Counted from the first letter of the stretch, positions 16,094 to 26,012 are shown. The stretch is 64,000 nt of DNA from Umezawaea sp049997955 (GCA_049997955.1 JAEBDY010000003.1:1-64000), one strand, 5' to 3'. Numbers and translations: made by a program. The notes: a model not told the origin generated them from the sequence alone.

Positions 16094-17096
16094 CCATTAC
16101 CTGCGCAATAGGTGCGGCGACTCGTACTGCGTGCGTTATACGAGCCTGACGCCCGGTGATGTCTTCAGTGTGAATTATGGTACCAAGACTGCGCTGAGCT
16201 GCGGAAATAGGCTCTCCGTAGGTCAGCGCAGGCCCGTTTGAGCCAGTTGAGACCGTTTATGATCCTTGTGGACCCTTGTGAGTGTTAACCCGTTTCCGGG
16301 GTTTTCTTGCAGGTCGACTTCCGAAGAGTGGCCGGTGCCCCTTCGCAAGGCGTCAGCGTGCTGGTCGGGTTGAATACCTGGACGGTGGCAAAAGGAGAAG
16401 GAGCGGATCCGGAGCGCCGATCGTGCATGACCGGAGTTATGCAACGTTGAGCTGACGTCAACTGCGCTCTTGCATCAGCGTTTCCGCAGGTCAGCGAGTT
16501 TTTGGTCGACACTGGGGGAGGAGTTTTACTGCGTAGACAAGTGGTCGTCTGCTCAGCTTGAACTGATGCCTGATCATCAGCCATCGCTTCACCCAGTTCC
16601 AGTGGCGGAACCTGAAGTGGCCTGTCGCTACTCCATTAGAGCGCATGAGTGAGTCGTACTTTACCTGTCAGGTTCGTGATGTCCGACCATCTTCACCCGA
16701 TCGAGTGCGCGGCGGATGTGCAGCCCACTCAGAGCAAACAATGGTCGTGTGTCCAGGAGCAAAGATGGGCCTGATAAACCCGAGATTGCGCGAAGTTCTA
16801 GGACGGAACAAGTCCAAGGCCAGCGACAAACGGTTCGGGTGACTGTCCCCGACGAGTTGCCTGTATTGACACCAGAGGTATCAAGGATTCTGTTGTCGAT
16901 CATTATGGAGTTGGCACAGGACAAGCGGCGATCGAGGGCTGAGCCTCGAGATGGTGAGCGCCCTTCGTACGACAGACAGGTCGAGTGGCCGCACTTTTGC
17001 GAGCCACGTCGAGTCGCGTGTGCCCTCCTTGCTGTAGATGATTGCGCGTCGATCGACTACCTATCGGCTCCGGGTGGACTGGTCGTGTCCGACCGA
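16094..17096. other. Gene-poor debris region
   Basis: No intact gene. It contains a small stem AACCC-gtttccg-GGGTT followed by T residues near 16287-16305 (weak terminator), the diverged repeat at 16373-16545, and a plus-strand frame at 16716-16960 whose VTVPDELPVLTPEVSRILL segment resembles the N-terminus of small HTH/excisionase-type proteins of actinomycete mobile elements, without an intact continuation. Confidence 0.4.
16373..16545. repeat. Diverged repeat R1 (mobile-element flank)
   Basis: The stretch from ACGGTGGCAAAAGGAGAAGG through CGTTTCCGCAGGTCAGCGAG to GGAGTTTTACTGCGTAGACA aligns almost continuously with 50616-50791, with a perfect 26-bp match at the right end (GGAGTTTTACTGCG…CAAGTGG). 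A short part (GTTTTCCCAGGTCG in other copies) also occurs beside the tRNA-Pro fragment. Confidence 0.6.
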
Positions 17097-18092
17097 TCAC
17101 TTCGTGCCGGTCAACTTCCACACCACGTCGTCCGAACCACCCCCGACCCAGACGGTGCCGTCCGGTCCCACGGCGATCCCAATCAACTGCTTCGCCCCGT
17201 CGATCGGGTGGAAGCTGACCTCGCCGGGGGTGGTGATGCGGCCGACTTGGGGCTGGTTGGTGCTGAACCAGAGTGTGCCGTCGGGTGCGGCGGTGATGTC
17301 GAACGGCCGCACGCCGTCGGGCAGTGCGTGCTCGGTGTACTTCCCGTCGATGGTCATCCTGCCGATGGCTCGGTCAGTCGTGAACCACAGGGCGCCGTCC
17401 CTTCCAGCGACGATCCGGCGCGGATTCGGTCTATCCGGCAGGGGGAGCAGTTGGTAGCCGCCGTCGGTCGCCATGCGGCCGATCGAGTGCGGTGCGGTCT
17501 CGCTCATTGAGGTGACGGTGAACCACAGAGCACCGTCTGGACCGGTGGTGATGCCCGGCAGGTCGACGACGGGATCGGCGATCTGCAGCGTGTGGTGGGT
17601 GACGGCGCCGGAGGCCGTGATGCGGCTGATGGCGGGCGGCACCTTCTTATTGGTGAACCAGATCGCCTGGTCCGGTCCGGCGGTGATGGTGGCGGGCAGG
17701 CCCAAGTCCGTCTTGCCGGTGCGCCACCCCGACACGGTCGATCCGGTGACTTTCCCGATCAGTTGGAATCCGCCGAACCAGATGGCGTCGTCCGGTCCGC
17801 GCACGATGTCCGCCGGGCTGTTGTTGTTGCCGGGGATGCGGACGTGGCTGACCGCGCCGCTCTGGTCGATGTGCCCCAGTGCTTCGCCCGAACTCTCGCT
17901 GACCCACACTGTGCCGTCTGTTGCCACGTAGGGGAAACGCGGGAAGGTGCCCTTCGGCAGCGTCACCGCGGTGACGGTCGCTCGGGCAGGTGAGGTCGTG
18001 GTTTGCACAGGTGCGGACGTGGGGTCGGTTGTCGGCGGCGGCGTCGCGCACCCCGCGAGCGTCACGCACACCATCAGCAGCCTGAGTCGCAT
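17097..18092 (-). CDS. Vgb-like beta-propeller lipoprotein
   Basis: 331 residues. ATG 18092 gives MRLRLLMVCVTLAGC, a lipoprotein signal with lipobox LAGC; longer reading starts lack a signal. The mature protein repeats about seven blades of the form I-x-x-GPDGALWFT / IGRMTIDGKY, the streptogramin-lyase (virginiamycin B lyase) propeller. The repeated blade is also used by non-enzymatic surface sensors, so drug inactivation is not implied. It diverges from the TIR-WD40 gene across about 90 bases and may share a regulatory region with it. Confidence 0.7.
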   Translation of the reverse strand: MRLRLLMVCVTLAGCATPPPTTDPTSAPVQTTTSPARATVTAVTLPKGTFPRFPYVATDGTVWVSESSGEALGHIDQSGAVSHVRIPGNNNSPADIVRGPDDAIWFGGFQLIGKVTGSTVSGWRTGKTDLGLPATITAGPDQAIWFTNKKVPPAISRITASGAVTHHTLQIADPVVDLPGITTGPDGALWFTVTSMSETAPHSIGRMATDGGYQLLPLPDRPNPRRIVAGRDGALWFTTDRAIGRMTIDGKYTEHALPDGVRPFDITAAPDGTLWFSTNQPQVGRITTPGEVSFHPIDGAKQLIGIAVGPDGTVWVGGGSDDVVWKLTGTK

Positions 18093-18182
18093 GGCAGCAA
18101 GGTCGTGCGAGTGGCCGACTTCGTTACCCGTAACGAAGTCGCGTGGTCGTGCGACTGGCTGGGTACGACCGAGCAGGGGCTG

Positions 18183-20912
18183 GTGAGGGTGGACTACGAC
18201 GCGTTCATCTCGTATAACCGCGGCGATGCCGCGGTGGCGGCGAGGCTGCAGCGACTGATCCGCAGAGTGGGCCGCCCCTGGCACGAGCGCGCGACGCTGC
18301 GGGTGTTCAGGGACAAGACGAGTCTGCGGTTGTCACCGAGTCTGCGCCAGGCGCTGAAGGAAAGCCTCGACAGGGCGGATTCCCTGGTGCTGATCGCGTC
18401 ACCGGAGTCCGCCCGTTCGGAGTGGGTGCGCTTCGAGGTCGGCTATTGGTGCGAGAACCGCGACCGCGACAAGCTCTTCATCGTGCATTCCGGCGGCGAG
18501 ATCAGTTGGGGTGGCGAGGACTTCGTCCGGACGGAGAACACCGCGGTGCCGCCAGCGCTGTACGGGTGGTTCACCGAGGAACCGCTGTGGGGCAGTGCCG
18601 CGGACGAGGAGTCTTTGCGTGATGCGGCGCTGAGCATTGCCTCGCGGCTCTACGGCGTCGAAAAGGACCGGCTGCGCGACGACGACGAGATCGAACGCCG
18701 CAAGACCAAGCGGGCGAAGATGATCAGCCGGGTGGTCATCGCCGTCGCCGTGGTTGGTCTCCTGGCGGCGGGCGTATTCGGGCTCCGCCAGGTCGGGGAA
18801 ACCGGTAAGCAGGAGCAGATCGCGTTGGCGCGCAGGCTGGCAGGCGCCTCCGAAAGTCGCATCGGGTCCGATCTGGACGTTGCGAACCTCCTGGCGGTGA
18901 AGGCTTTCCGGACAGACCCGAACTCGCAGACGCGTGCCGCGCTGTTCCGCGCCAACAGCGCCAGCGGATCGCTCGTGCGCTATCTGCCGTTCGACGCCGA
19001 CGTGACCAGAATCGTGGCCAGCGGTGACGGTGGCGCGATCGTCGCCGGGCTGACCGACGGCCGGGTGCTGCGGTGGCGACTCGCGGAGAAGGCACCGGAA
19101 CTGCTCACCGACCTCGACGGCGAACTCACGGCGCTCGCGGTGAGTTCCAACGCCGACGTCGTGGTGGCGGCGGACAAGTCGACGGCGCGGGTGCTGCGAG
19201 CCGGACGAGAACCCCAGCCGATCGCCGTGGAGCTGGGCACGGAGCTCCGCGGCGCCGCGGTATCACCGTCCGGTCGAACCGCAGTGGTGACCAGCGACAA
19301 CGATTCCGCCGTGGCAACGGTGCTACGCCTGGGAGACGACATCAGCCGGTCCGACCACGTCATCGGCGGTTTGACGAGCGTCGCGCCGAGTCTGGCAGTG
19401 ACCTCGGACGACGAGGTCGTGCTGCTGGACAGCGGGTACGGCGACTGGACCCGCTACCGCCTGGACGGGTGGGCGACAGCGTTCAAGTCCAGCGCCGGAT
19501 TCGGCACCGCCAACTACGGCCAGGCGATCTCGGCGGACGGGGGCGCGTTCACCTACACCAACGGTGCGAAGACGATCCCAGTTTGGAACACCGACAGCGA
19601 GACCGCGTACGAGGAACCCCACCGGACGGCTCATGCGTCGATCAGCAAACCAGGTGCGATGGCCTTAAGTGCCGACGCGTCGCACGTTGCGATCGCCGAG
19701 GACGGCGCGATCTACGTCTCGGCGGCTTTACCTGCTGGGAGTCAGCAGGCGGAGCTGAAAGAACTCTCCGGCACCGGCCAGATCACCACCCATGGGCTGG
19801 CGTTCCTCGGCACGGATCACCGCAGGCTCGCCTCAGCCTCCGGCAATCGCGTCACGTTGTGGGACCTGGAGCAGACCGACCGCATCAGCCGCACGTTCGG
19901 CGTGCCGCTCGGTTCGGGGTGCAACGCCTGCGGGCCACCGGTGATCGCGTTGTCGGACGACGGCGCACGGATGATCGCGGTCGACGGCGGTGGGTGGAGC
20001 GGGGTCGTCGGCCCGGTCGCGGAGCCGACCGAGTTCACGGCGTTGCCCAAACTCGGCTTCGACGCCCTCTACGGTCCCGCCTTCTGGCTCCCCGAGAGTG
20101 GGGTCGTGGTGTTGCAGCCACTTGCCGGTGGTGCGCGGGTGCTCGTGCCCAAAGGTTTCCCGCCGAACGTCAAGGCCGTGGCCGCAGGCCAGCGGTTCGG
20201 TGAGGTAGTCGCGGCGGCGCTGACCGCTGACCAGCGCAGTCTCGTTGTGGTGCAACGCGACGGCGGCTCCGACCTCGTGGACCTCTCGACAAGCAAGACC
20301 AGATCGGTCGTGCCCGATCCGAACGCGCCGGTGATGCCAAAGGCCTCGCGCATCCAAGCGGCGGTCGCGACCGGAGAGCTGACGATCGTGGCGGACGCCG
20401 AGTCCGTGGTGGTGCGGGACGCCACGACCGGTGCGGTGATCCGTGAACTGGAGCGGGAGGGCGTGCGGAGGCTCGCTCACGTCCGGGACGACGTGTTGAT
20501 CCAGTTCGAGTCCGGTGCGCTGGAGGTCTGGGACGAGCGGCTCACGGGGCGCAAGGCGACGATCGCGGGTGACTCCGGGTTTGTCTGGACTCCGGCTGGC
20601 AACGGGACCCTTGTCGCGCGGGCCAGGGACAACCACGAGATCTCCGTGTCCGACGTCGCTACCGGCTCGACCGTGGCCACCTTCCCTGGAGAGTCGTCGA
20701 GGAAGGTCGGCATCGCGTTCTCCGGCGACGGCAGGTGGCTGGTGACGCTCGCCGAACCCGCCAACGCCGGGGACTCGACCGCGGTGGTGCGCGACATGTC
20801 GGACGAGGCACTGGTGAAGGCCGCCTGCACCACGGCGGGACGGGATCTCACCACGGACGAGTGGCGGGCGATGGTGGACAGCGCTGTGCCCGACGACCTA
20901 GCTTGTCGTTGA
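18183..20912 (+). CDS. TIR-transmembrane-WD40-like propeller protein
   Basis: About 909 residues from GTG 18183 or 18189 (AGGGG upstream). The N-terminal TIR domain (DYDAFISYNRGDAAVAARLQ, with Glu in SEWVRFEVGYW at the position of the NADase glutamate) covers residues 3-135. A membrane helix (ISRVVIAVAVVGLLAAGVFGL) lies near 180-201, followed by a helical linker (LARRLAGAS…LLAVKAFR) and about 600 residues of WD40-like blades. TIR domains in bacterial defence cleave NAD or make cyclic ADP-ribose isomers; WD40 platforms sense or scaffold. It leads a tight set with SLOG and SLATT genes, suggesting a nucleotide-signal pathway. Confidence 0.75.
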   Translation: MRVDYDAFISYNRGDAAVAARLQRLIRRVGRPWHERATLRVFRDKTSLRLSPSLRQALKESLDRADSLVLIASPESARSEWVRFEVGYWCENRDRDKLFIVHSGGEISWGGEDFVRTENTAVPPALYGWFTEEPLWGSAADEESLRDAALSIASRLYGVEKDRLRDDDEIERRKTKRAKMISRVVIAVAVVGLLAAGVFGLRQVGETGKQEQIALARRLAGASESRIGSDLDVANLLAVKAFRTDPNSQTRAALFRANSASGSLVRYLPFDADVTRIVASGDGGAIVAGLTDGRVLRWRLAEKAPELLTDLDGELTALAVSSNADVVVAADKSTARVLRAGREPQPIAVELGTELRGAAVSPSGRTAVVTSDNDSAVATVLRLGDDISRSDHVIGGLTSVAPSLAVTSDDEVVLLDSGYGDWTRYRLDGWATAFKSSAGFGTANYGQAISADGGAFTYTNGAKTIPVWNTDSETAYEEPHRTAHASISKPGAMALSADASHVAIAEDGAIYVSAALPAGSQQAELKELSGTGQITTHGLAFLGTDHRRLASASGNRVTLWDLEQTDRISRTFGVPLGSGCNACGPPVIALSDDGARMIAVDGGGWSGVVGPVAEPTEFTALPKLGFDALYGPAFWLPESGVVVLQPLAGGARVLVPKGFPPNVKAVAAGQRFGEVVAAALTADQRSLVVVQRDGGSDLVDLSTSKTRSVVPDPNAPVMPKASRIQAAVATGELTIVADAESVVVRDATTGAVIRELEREGVRRLAHVRDDVLIQFESGALEVWDERLTGRKATIAGDSGFVWTPAGNGTLVARARDNHEISVSDVATGSTVATFPGESSRKVGIAFSGDGRWLVTLAEPANAGDSTAVVRDMSDEALVKAACTTAGRDLTTDEWRAMVDSAVPDDLACR

Positions 20913-20934
20913 TCCGTGCCTCATTATTTGTGCG

Positions 20935-21570
20935 GTGAGCAACGGCCAGAGCGTTCGTGTGGACGCCGTCGCAGACCTGAGGCGCGCCCTCGACAGGCTC
21001 GGGGTGCGGTGCGAGCGCCCTGTGCTCGTGCTCGTAGGTGGGGCCGGAGGCATGACGCCCGAGCATATGGACCTGTTCCGAGGGCTGATCGAGGACTTGG
21101 TGCCGGTCCTGGTCGACCACGAGGTCGCGGTGGTGGACGGGGGCACCGACTCCGGCGTGATGAAGGTGATGGGCGGGCTGCAGAGTGGCTTGACGCTGGT
21201 CGGAGTGGCGGCGGAAGGCTCGCTGGGCGACGTGGCGCTGGAACCCAACCACGTGCACGTGCTCGTCCCCGGAGACGTGTGGGGAGACGAATCGACCTGG
21301 ATAGCCGAGGTCGCCACGGCGATCGCGGGGCCGCAGCCGTCCGTGACCTTGTTGGTCAACGGCGGCGAGATCGCCTACACCGACGTGTCGGAGAGCATCG
21401 AGCGCGGACGTGTCGTCGTCGTGCTTGCTGGTACCGGCAGGACGGCCGACGCGATCGCGGCGTCGAGCGGCGACCGTGCTGCGGGCCTTGCGTCGTCCCC
21501 GTTCACGCAGATCGTCAGCGCGTCCGGGTTCGTGCCTGTGCTGGCTCGCGTTTTCGACACCGGCGGCTGA
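20935..21570 (+). CDS. SLOG-domain protein (TRPM/LSDAT type)
   Basis: 211 residues from GTG 20935, 22 bases after the TIR gene. A Rossmann-like fold is visible: VLVLVGGAGGMTPEHMD, the nucleotide-binding VVDGGTDSGVMKVMGG, LVGVAAEG and VVVLAGTGRTADAI. This matches the LSDAT prokaryotic branch of SLOG, proposed (Burroughs and Aravind) to bind or process NAD-derived or other nucleotide signals, as in the N-terminus of TRPM channels. The next gene encodes a SLATT membrane protein, the usual SLOG partner. Confidence 0.75.
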   Translation: MSNGQSVRVDAVADLRRALDRLGVRCERPVLVLVGGAGGMTPEHMDLFRGLIEDLVPVLVDHEVAVVDGGTDSGVMKVMGGLQSGLTLVGVAAEGSLGDVALEPNHVHVLVPGDVWGDESTWIAEVATAIAGPQPSVTLLVNGGEIAYTDVSESIERGRVVVVLAGTGRTADAIAASSGDRAAGLASSPFTQIVSASGFVPVLARVFDTGG

Positions 21571-21629
21571 TTGCCTGCTCCGCGCCGGACCGAGAAGATC
21601 TTGGACGGGAGTGGAGAGGGGAACCGTCG

Positions 21630-22478
21630 ATGACCGCAGCCGCCCGGCTCCGGCTGACCGACGAGGACCTACCCGGTCTGTTCGAAGCCGCCGACTCGGC
21701 ATCCGTGCTGGGGCAGCGGCGCTACTTGGGGATGACGCGGTGGCGGTTGTGGCTCGCGATCGTGGCGGCGGCCTTCGGCGTGTTCCCCGTGAAGGTCGGG
21801 GTGGTGGACCTCGCGGCGATCGCCACGGCGCTGGCCTTGGTCGGGGTCGTGCTGATCGAGATCGGCCTGCGCACCGAGAAGCCGGAAGAACGGAGGTATG
21901 ACGGCCGCGCCTTGGCCGAGTCGGCGAAGAGCCTCGCGTGGCGCTTCAGCGTGGGCGCAGCGCCGTTCCCGCGTAGCGGCAACGAGAAGGCGACCGAACA
22001 GCAGTTCGCGGATCAGTTGCGCAGGCTGCTCTCGGACGCGCCGGACACGGGCATCAGAGCATCGGGCCGGGGAGGCGTCACCGAGGGCATGCGACGGCTG
22101 CGCGCAGCCGATCTGGCCGCTCGTAGGAGTTCCTACCTGGAACATCGCGTCGACGATCAGCGCGCTTGGTACATGCGCAAGTCGGACGAGAACGAACGGC
22201 AGTCGCGCAAGTGGCAGACGGGGCTGTTCGTGATCGAGGGTGCTGGCATCGCGGCTGCGGTGGCGCGTGCGGTCGGATTCGTGCAGCTCGACCTCGCCGG
22301 GGTGGTCGCGGCGCTGATCGCGGCGGGCGCGGCGTGGAGCGGGATGCGGCAGCTGGACAAGCTCGCGCGGGCGTACGCCTTCGCCGCCAACGATCTCGCC
22401 ATCGTGCGCGACCGCCTGGCGAGCGCGACCGGCGAGTCGGACTGGCCGCCGAGGCCGCGGACGCGGAGGAGGCCGTGA
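21630..22478 (+). CDS. SLATT (DUF4231-like) membrane protein
   Basis: 282 residues from ATG 21630 with GGAGAGGGG upstream. Two pairs of hydrophobic helices (about 40-78 and 205-240) flank a soluble helical part containing SYLEHRVDDQRAWYMRKSDE, the conserved DQ-x-x-WY signature of DUF4231/SLATT proteins. SLATT proteins are predicted pore-forming effectors triggered by nucleotide sensors such as SLOG. The pairing with the TIR and SLOG genes suggests membrane disruption as one output of the system. Confidence 0.7.
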   Translation: MTAAARLRLTDEDLPGLFEAADSASVLGQRRYLGMTRWRLWLAIVAAAFGVFPVKVGVVDLAAIATALALVGVVLIEIGLRTEKPEERRYDGRALAESAKSLAWRFSVGAAPFPRSGNEKATEQQFADQLRRLLSDAPDTGIRASGRGGVTEGMRRLRAADLAARRSSYLEHRVDDQRAWYMRKSDENERQSRKWQTGLFVIEGAGIAAAVARAVGFVQLDLAGVVAALIAAGAAWSGMRQLDKLARAYAFAANDLAIVRDRLASATGESDWPPRPRTRRRP

Positions 22479-22612
22479 GCAGGGAACATACTATGTGGCG
22501 TGCCTCGAGATCGCGGGCAAACGGCTGACGGAGCCAAGTCGATCAGCTATTCCATGTGGTAACGGCATGCCGGGTGCCCGCGAGGTACCAGTGTGCGGAA
22601 GGGGAGTCGCAA

Positions 22613-23533
22613 ATGGCGCACGTGACATTCGTTCACGGAATCGGAAACAAGCCGACGAGCTCGGAACTGAGCCGCGCTTGGCGCGGTGCGCTCGCGGACA
22701 AAGACCTCGACCTCGACGCCTGGGGCGTCACCACGGAGTTCGTCTACTGGGCCGACCTGCTCTACCCGAAACCGGCCGACACGTCCTTACACGAGGGTGT
22801 CACCGGGCTCGACCTGGGCGAGGTTCCGGAGATCGGAATGGCGTGGGCGTTGCGCTCGGACGGCGACGCCGGGTTCCTGCACTCGGTGTCGGCCGAGATA
22901 GGTCTGACCGAGTTCGCGTCCGACGTCCCGGAGGTCGTGGTTCCGACCGGTGACGATCCGAAGGAGCCCCTGGAACGAGTGCTGCTGCCCTGGTTCATCA
23001 AGCGGCGCTTGATGAGGATCTTCCTCCGCGACGTGCACCACTACCTCTTCGACGCGGAACACAGCCCACGTGAGGGGGAAACCTACCGGCTGCGCACGGA
23101 GATCCGCGCCCGCATGCTCGCCGCGCTGAGCAGAGGCGCCGAGAAACCGGGTCCCCACATCGTGCTCGCGCACAGCCTGGGGTCCGTCATCGCCTACGAC
23201 TGCCTCAAACGCCTTCCCGGCTGCCCAGAGGTCGACGGCCTGATCACTTTCGGCAGCCCGCTCGGTATCGACGAGGTCCAGGACCGGTTGAAGCCTGAGT
23301 GGACCAGGGGTGACGGATTCCCCGCGAGAGTGGGACGGTGGGTCAACATCTACGACCGTTTCGACGTCGTGTGCGGGCTGGACCCTTTGCTGGGAAACGA
23401 CTTCGGCCGCGGCAACGATCACGTGGTCGAGGACGTGCACGCGCCGAACAAGGGCAGCTGGCGGCACACGGCCTCGAAGTACCTCGGCGGAAGTGTTCTG
23501 ACGAGGGCACTCGAGGAGATGGTGAACGGATGA
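22613..23533 (+). CDS. Alpha/beta hydrolase (lipase/esterase-like)
   Basis: 306 residues from ATG 22613 with GGAAGGGGAG upstream. The N-terminus HVTFVHGIGNKP is the oxyanion strand and HG turn; HIVLAHSLGSVIAYD is the nucleophile elbow (Ser in HSLGS); NIYDRFDVVCGLDPL supplies the likely acid and the region DHVVED…SWRHT the His. No signal peptide. The stop overlaps the protease start (ATGA), so they are made together. Substrate unknown; a phospholipase or depalmitoylase-like effector is possible in this context. Confidence 0.7.
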   Translation: MAHVTFVHGIGNKPTSSELSRAWRGALADKDLDLDAWGVTTEFVYWADLLYPKPADTSLHEGVTGLDLGEVPEIGMAWALRSDGDAGFLHSVSAEIGLTEFASDVPEVVVPTGDDPKEPLERVLLPWFIKRRLMRIFLRDVHHYLFDAEHSPREGETYRLRTEIRARMLAALSRGAEKPGPHIVLAHSLGSVIAYDCLKRLPGCPEVDGLITFGSPLGIDEVQDRLKPEWTRGDGFPARVGRWVNIYDRFDVVCGLDPLLGNDFGRGNDHVVEDVHAPNKGSWRHTASKYLGGSVLTRALEEMVNG

Positions 23534-25116
23534 GCTGGGACCACGGAACGTCGGCAGCCGCGTTGATCAGGGCGGTCGACTCCCTCGACACCCCGGAGGT
23601 GTGGAGCCTCGGTACCGAGCTGATCGAGTACGTCCGCGCGGGCGCGACCTTCCCCACGGACGAGGCACACATGATCCTGCGCGCGCTGCGCGGAAAGCGG
23701 CACTTTCAGCTGCTGCGCATGGTTACCGAGGCGTGCCTGCAGGTGGGTTCCACCGACGTCACGATCCGCCGCCAGTACGCGCAGGCCTTACTGGAGCAGG
23801 GGATCCTCACCGCCGCCGTGGCGGTGCTTGAGCAGCTGAGGAAGAGCTCGCGGGCCACCACGTTTGAGGGCGGCGAAGTACGCGGCCTGATCGGCCGTGC
23901 CTACAAGCAGATGTACATCGCGACCTCTCCCGTGGCCGGACGTCCGTTCCTGGAACGCGCGATCTCGAGCTATGAGCAGGTCTACCGCAGGCAGAACACA
24001 GTATGGCACGGTATCAACATTGTGGCGTTGCACCACCGCGCGAAGCGGGACGGCATCGACTTACCCGGCGATCCGCTGCAACTGGCGCGCGAGATCCTGG
24101 ACACCATCGACACACGCGGAGACGCCGCCGACAAGTGGGAACGTGGCACGGCGATGGAGGCGTGCGTCGCGCTCAGCCGCCCGGCCGAGGCGCTGCGCAG
24201 GCTGGTCGCCTACCTGGAATCGGGCGCCGACGCGTTCGAGATCGCCAGTACCCTGCGCCAGCTCACCGACGTCTGGCAGCTCGACGCGGGAAGGTCGCCG
24301 GGTAAGGAGTTGATCCCGGTGCTGCACTCGGCCCTGCTCGACCGCGAACAGGGAGCGGGAGCGGTCGAGGTGAGTCCGGCGGAGATCGGCAACGCGACGT
24401 TGCAACGCGTCGAACCCGACCCCCGCTTCGAGAAGGTACTCGGCGCCGAACGCTTCGAGACCCTGAAGTGGTTCCGCACGGCGCTGGACCGCTGCCGCGC
24501 GGTGGCGTTGGTCGAGGACCCGATCGAGGGCGGAATCGGGACGGGATTCCTGTTGTCCGGCAAGGACCTGAGCCCGGACTACCCGGACTTCGTGCTGGTC
24601 ACGAACGAACACGTGCTCTCGGACCGCAACCCGAAAGCGGTCCGCCCGGACCGCGCGCGGATCACTTTCCGCGCGCTCGAGGACACCACGCCCTACAGGG
24701 TCAAGCGCATCCTCTGGAGCTCGCCCGCCGACGAACTGGACGTGACGATCGCCGAGATCGACGGCCACCCGGAGGACGCGTCACGCTGCCCGATCGCGAA
24801 AGCCCGCCCGCTCATGGCCACCGAACCACCTCCCCGCACGTATGTCATCGGTCATCCAGGAGGCGGGGAGAAAGTGATGCTTTCCGTGCGTGACAACAGG
24901 TTGCTCGACGCGGACGCGGTGCGCCTGCACTACCGCACGCCGACGCTGGAGGGCAGCTCCGGCAGCCCGGTCTTCAACCGCCAGTGGGAGTTGATCGCGC
25001 TGCACCATGCTGGCGACATGCGGATGCCGCGGCTCAACGGCGAGTACGGGACGTATCCGGCCAATGAGGGCATCTGGTTCGACCAGATCGCCAAGGCGCT
25101 GCACGAGGGCGACTGA
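23530..25116 (+). CDS. TRAFs-binding-like helical domain fused to trypsin-like protease
   Basis: 528 residues, coupled to the hydrolase by ATGA. Residues 1-310 are TPR-like helical repeats resembling the TRAFs-binding domain (RGLIGRAYKQMYIA, ISSYEQVYRRQNTVWHGIN, ALHHRA). Residues 340-528 form a trypsin-like serine protease: GTGFLLSGKDL, His in TNEHVL, Asp in DELDVTIAE, Ser in EGSSGSPVFN. The same fusion accompanies SLOG/SLATT-type systems. Proteolytic activation of a partner is a plausible role, by analogy with caspase- or trypsin-gated bacterial immunity. Confidence 0.7.
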   Translation: MSWDHGTSAAALIRAVDSLDTPEVWSLGTELIEYVRAGATFPTDEAHMILRALRGKRHFQLLRMVTEACLQVGSTDVTIRRQYAQALLEQGILTAAVAVLEQLRKSSRATTFEGGEVRGLIGRAYKQMYIATSPVAGRPFLERAISSYEQVYRRQNTVWHGINIVALHHRAKRDGIDLPGDPLQLAREILDTIDTRGDAADKWERGTAMEACVALSRPAEALRRLVAYLESGADAFEIASTLRQLTDVWQLDAGRSPGKELIPVLHSALLDREQGAGAVEVSPAEIGNATLQRVEPDPRFEKVLGAERFETLKWFRTALDRCRAVALVEDPIEGGIGTGFLLSGKDLSPDYPDFVLVTNEHVLSDRNPKAVRPDRARITFRALEDTTPYRVKRILWSSPADELDVTIAEIDGHPEDASRCPIAKARPLMATEPPPRTYVIGHPGGGEKVMLSVRDNRLLDADAVRLHYRTPTLEGSSGSPVFNRQWELIALHHAGDMRMPRLNGEYGTYPANEGIWFDQIAKALHEGD

Positions 25117-25727
25117 TTCGGTGGCAGTGCTCATCGAGTTGCACCGGCGACGAGGTCGTGAGGGCGCTTGCAGTAGGTGCTGAACGATGACGTCGACGTA
25201 GTCGTGTGGCGGCGAGCCCCGTAGTCGGGACGACGGGCAGCATCGACGTTCAAACGTCACGACGCTGCCAGGTCCCGGATCAGGTCCGAACACGTACCCC
25301 GCGCTCACCCGCGCAGCTGCCCGACCTTCCGGTGATCATGTCTGACTGGGTCCGCGATTTCGCCGCGGCGATGTTTCCGCGGCTCTCTTCGGGTACGCGA
25401 TAGCTGACCTGCCCACCTTCGTACAGCAGGCGCGGCATTGGCTGAGGTGGTGGTTCGCCATGCTCAACGCCGTGGGTCCGAGTCTTGTGCTGAAGCGCCC
25501 GACCACCATGCTCGACGGCGACTTGACCGGCCTCGATCTCGGCACCGTGTAGTCTGCCGAGACGGTCGTGCTGGACATGCCATAGCTCGTGGCCTGGTAT
25601 TTCGGCATCTCGACTTCGCGGCGACCGCCGATCCAGCGGATCGACCTCCGGGCCTCATGGAGACCATCACCGCCGTTCGATGCCCACGGGATCCTGCGGT
25701 CGAGCTGCTTCGAGGCTGAGGAAGGTG
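25117..25727. other. Gene-poor region after the protease
   Basis: No intact gene. A plus-strand frame near 25370-25552 (LPTFVQQARHWLRWWFAML… ending LDLGTV and a stop) looks protein-like but lacks a start and is probably the tail of a lost gene. The rest is interrupted in all frames. Confidence 0.35.
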
Positions 25728-25985
25728 TCAGCGCGGCCACACGGTGGAGGCCGGCACGAACCCACACGATCCCTTCCACACATCGACGAGGTACCACTCG
25801 CCGCTGGCTACCGGACCTATGACCTCCAGGGGGTAGCTGCCAGGCTCGTAGTCCGTATCCACCGCACCGATTCGCACGGTGCGCGCGTTCGTCTTCGGTC
25901 GTTCCAGGGGAACGGCGCGCTGGTTGACACCAGGTGCGTGGTCTCGCGGTACCGGCGTGATCACAGCAGGTTGGTCACACACTTC
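25728..25985 (-). pseudogene. Fragment of unknown protein beside an IS3 remnant
   Basis: The last 50 codons (VRIGAVDTDYEPGSYPLEV, then WYLVDVWKGSCGFVPASTV) look like a small beta-rich domain. The upstream part runs into the IS3 fragment, so the N-terminus has been lost. Family not recognised; an SH3-like fold is only a guess. Confidence 0.35.
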
Positions 25986-26012
25986 GAAGACCAGTCCGTC
26001 GCAGAACTCGTG

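Noticed and set aside
17097..18092. Streptogramin resistance enzyme (vgb)
   Set aside because: The propeller repeats match, but the protein is a lipoprotein with different context, and I could not verify the catalytic residues; kept as Vgb-like only.
20916..21629. N-terminal extension of the SLATT ORF
   Set aside because: It overlaps the SLOG gene in another frame and is Arg-rich; ATG 21630 has a strong ribosome binding site.
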